From Nocardia inohanensis NBRC 100128 (GTDB lineage: Bacteria; Actinomycetota; Actinomycetes; Mycobacteriales; Mycobacteriaceae), in assembly GCF_001612945.1 (NCBI RefSeq), contig NZ_BDBK01000012.1, positions 248,001 to 312,000 of the forward strand: DNA of 64,000 nucleotides, in the 5' to 3' direction. A program made the position numbers and the translations under genes. The first letter of the stretch is position 1. Each line of letters opens with the position of its first letter. Under the pieces are notes generated by a model. The model did not search any database, had not been told where the DNA came from, and saw nothing but the letters and a program-made list of their open reading frames with translations. Shown here one piece after another: positions 62,905-64,000 of the stretch.

Positions 62905-63104
62905 TCACCGGCGCGTCCACCCCCGACGGCTCGCGTGTCGGCGCGTCAGTGGCGGTTTGTCCCACGAATCGCGCTCGGCACGGTTAAGAATGATCAGCGG
63001 TACCCCTCCCATGGTCCCAATGCTTGTCCCAACGTGATGTCCCTTCGCCCTCGCAGGCGGAACCAGCAAGGGTGGCGGGCAAGGCTAGAGAGGTCTGAAT
63101 CTCG

Positions 63105-63620
63105 ATGATGAGCAAGCGTTCCCTCGGCGCGATGGCGCGCTCCGCGGTACTGGTCGGTGTCGCCACCGCCGGTCTCGCGACCGCGCCCGCCCACGCCGAC
63201 CCGTTATGGCCGGGCGGACCGGATGTCCCGGGTGTTCCATCGATCATCCCGGATACCGCTCCCGCACCGGTCGTAGCTCCGTGCAGCGCGAATGCTCGCG
63301 CCTGCCTGCGCCTCAGCACCAATGAGGCCTGGCTGATGGACAACGGCAAGGTCGTCTTCGGCCCCACGCCCATCTCGCACGGTATGCCCGGTTACGAAAC
63401 GCCGCCGGGTGTTTTCAAGGTCTTCCTCAAGAAGCCCTTCCACTGGAGCACCATGCACAATGCCCCGATGGAGTACGCCATGTTCTTCAACGGCGATATC
63501 GCATTCCACATCGGACCGGTGGAGAAGCAGTCCCACGGTTGTATCCGCATGACCCCCGACGGGGCGCGCGAGTTCTTCAATTACATGAATGTCGGCGACA
63601 CCGTCGAGGTAGTGACTTAA
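63105..63620 (+). CDS. L,D-transpeptidase (YkuD domain)
   Basis: A 171-residue exported enzyme with a signal peptide (about 1-31, cleavage near AHA-D). The YkuD catalytic motif HIGPVEKQSHGCIRM (about 137-151) includes the active-site Cys and the two His. It would form 3-3 cross-links in peptidoglycan or attach proteins to it. ATG at 63105 or 63108. It lacks the Ig-like and lipobox regions of LdtMt-type enzymes, so it is a minimal secreted form. Confidence 0.92.
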   Translation: MMSKRSLGAMARSAVLVGVATAGLATAPAHADPLWPGGPDVPGVPSIIPDTAPAPVVAPCSANARACLRLSTNEAWLMDNGKVVFGPTPISHGMPGYETPPGVFKVFLKKPFHWSTMHNAPMEYAMFFNGDIAFHIGPVEKQSHGCIRMTPDGAREFFNYMNVGDTVEVVT

Positions 63621-63644
63621 ACGTCGCCACCGCAGTGGTTCCCG

Positions 63645-63675
63645 AGGCCCCCTCCCGCAAAGCGAGAGGGGGCCT
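63645..63675. terminator. Strong bidirectional hairpin
   Basis: AGGCCCCCTC (63645-63654) pairs perfectly with GAGGGGGCCT (63666-63675), extended inward by CGC/GCG around an AAA loop. It lies between the L,D-transpeptidase stop and the convergent membrane-protein gene and probably ends both transcripts. Confidence 0.8.
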
Positions 63676-63708
63676 TGCTGTCCCGCGCCTCGCCCGGGGC
63701 CGACCGAA

Positions 63709-63999
63709 TCATCCGAACACCGCGAGAATCAGTCCTCCGACTAGCCCCAGCCCGACAGCCGCCGCGACCGCGAGCGAGAGCGGCCGCAGCAACCCCGGCC
63801 CGAAGCCCCTGGCAATGAAATACCCCGCCGTTCCACCGAGCACCGCCAGCACGACCCCCTCACCCCAGATCAGATAGAACACCGAAGCCATCACCGCATT
63901 GAGCACATCGCCCAACCCGCGCGCCGGTTCGCCGAACGGAATCGGAAACCGGAAAACGACTCCCACCAGCCCCGCCGTCAACGGCGCGGTCAATACCGC
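63709..63999 (-). CDS. Small hydrophobic membrane protein (5' end beyond window)
   Basis: The frame is open to the window edge, so the start is not in view. The visible about 96 residues contain three hydrophobic segments (LTAGLVGVVFRFP, AVMASVFYLIWGEGVVLAVLGG, LSLAVAAAVGLGLVGGLILAVFG). There is no recognisable family motif. Confidence 0.6.
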   Translation of the reverse strand, partial: AVLTAPLTAGLVGVVFRFPIPFGEPARGLGDVLNAVMASVFYLIWGEGVVLAVLGGTAGYFIARGFGPGLLRPLSLAVAAAVGLGLVGGLILAVFG

Positions 64000-64000
64000 G

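Noticed and set aside
1..64000. Search for tRNA, rRNA, insertion sequences, prophage or toxin-antitoxin genes
   Set aside because: No transposase, integrase, terminal inverted repeats, tRNA-like cloverleaf or recognisable toxin-antitoxin pair was seen by eye; a covariance-model search would settle the RNA part.

Overview
The window is about 75% GC, dense with genes, and rich in GTG/TTG starts and four-base ATGA/GTGA stop-start overlaps. A mycothiol-linked formaldehyde dehydrogenase, an IdeR-type iron box, an MCE-domain protein, an AfsR/SARP regulator, an ECF41 sigma factor and several acyl-CoA dehydrogenases point to a mycolic-acid actinobacterium, most likely Nocardia or a close relative. 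The genus is inferred; no rRNA or tRNA gene was recognised.

Left part (1-15135). An HxlR-type regulator runs off the left edge, followed by an MFS transporter with a CRP-like dyad upstream and a hypothetical protein. The clearest unit is a myo-inositol catabolic locus (4258-15135). One tightly coupled minus-strand operon runs iolE-like, sugar-binding lipoprotein, permease, ATPase, iolC, Cgl0158-type aldolase, iolB, iolD. A LacI-family regulator and iolG diverge from it. Two GAGCGCTC palindromes sit in the divergent control region with centres 136 bp apart. No iolA is present in the window.

Middle (15132-31663). This holds a LysE exporter with its LysG-type regulator, a mycothiol formaldehyde module (dehydrogenase plus metallo-hydrolase), a zinc-ribbon membrane protein, a carboxylate-amine ligase, an ABC1 kinase, and a divergent ECF41 sigma factor/carboxymuconolactone decarboxylase pair in which both promoters carry the same TGTCACA-N16-NNTC signature. 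A three-gene operon follows: Baeyer-Villiger-type monooxygenase, an SDR fused to an acyl-CoA ligase, and a second monooxygenase. Its logic resembles the mymA/fadD13 region of mycobacteria, but with an unusual fusion.

Right-middle (31809-49176). This holds a DoxX-like membrane protein, a broken second ABC1 kinase, a secreted hydrolase lipoprotein, an OmpR/histidine-kinase pair that may be leaderless, a broken acyl-CoA dehydrogenase, a purine-nucleoside permease lipoprotein, a divergent stand-alone EF-Tu paralogue, a Tat-exported PI-PLC, an UppP-like protein, and a DoxX-like protein carrying about 17 eleven-residue repeats.

Right end (49183-64000). An EmrB-type MFS pump diverges from an AfsR-type regulator. 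Next comes a family-5 ABC importer (binding protein, two permeases, fused double ATPase) behind an IdeR-like box, then an acyl-CoA dehydrogenase pair of which one has an in-frame stop, a LuxR-type regulator, a lone MCE protein, an L,D-transpeptidase and a partial membrane protein.

Three genes are disrupted: two by internal deletions with frame change and one by a single nonsense codon. The candidates most worth a second look are the SDR-ligase fusion operon with its two dissimilar monooxygenases, the 11-residue-repeat protein, the isolated EF-Tu with its structured leader, and the iron-box importer.
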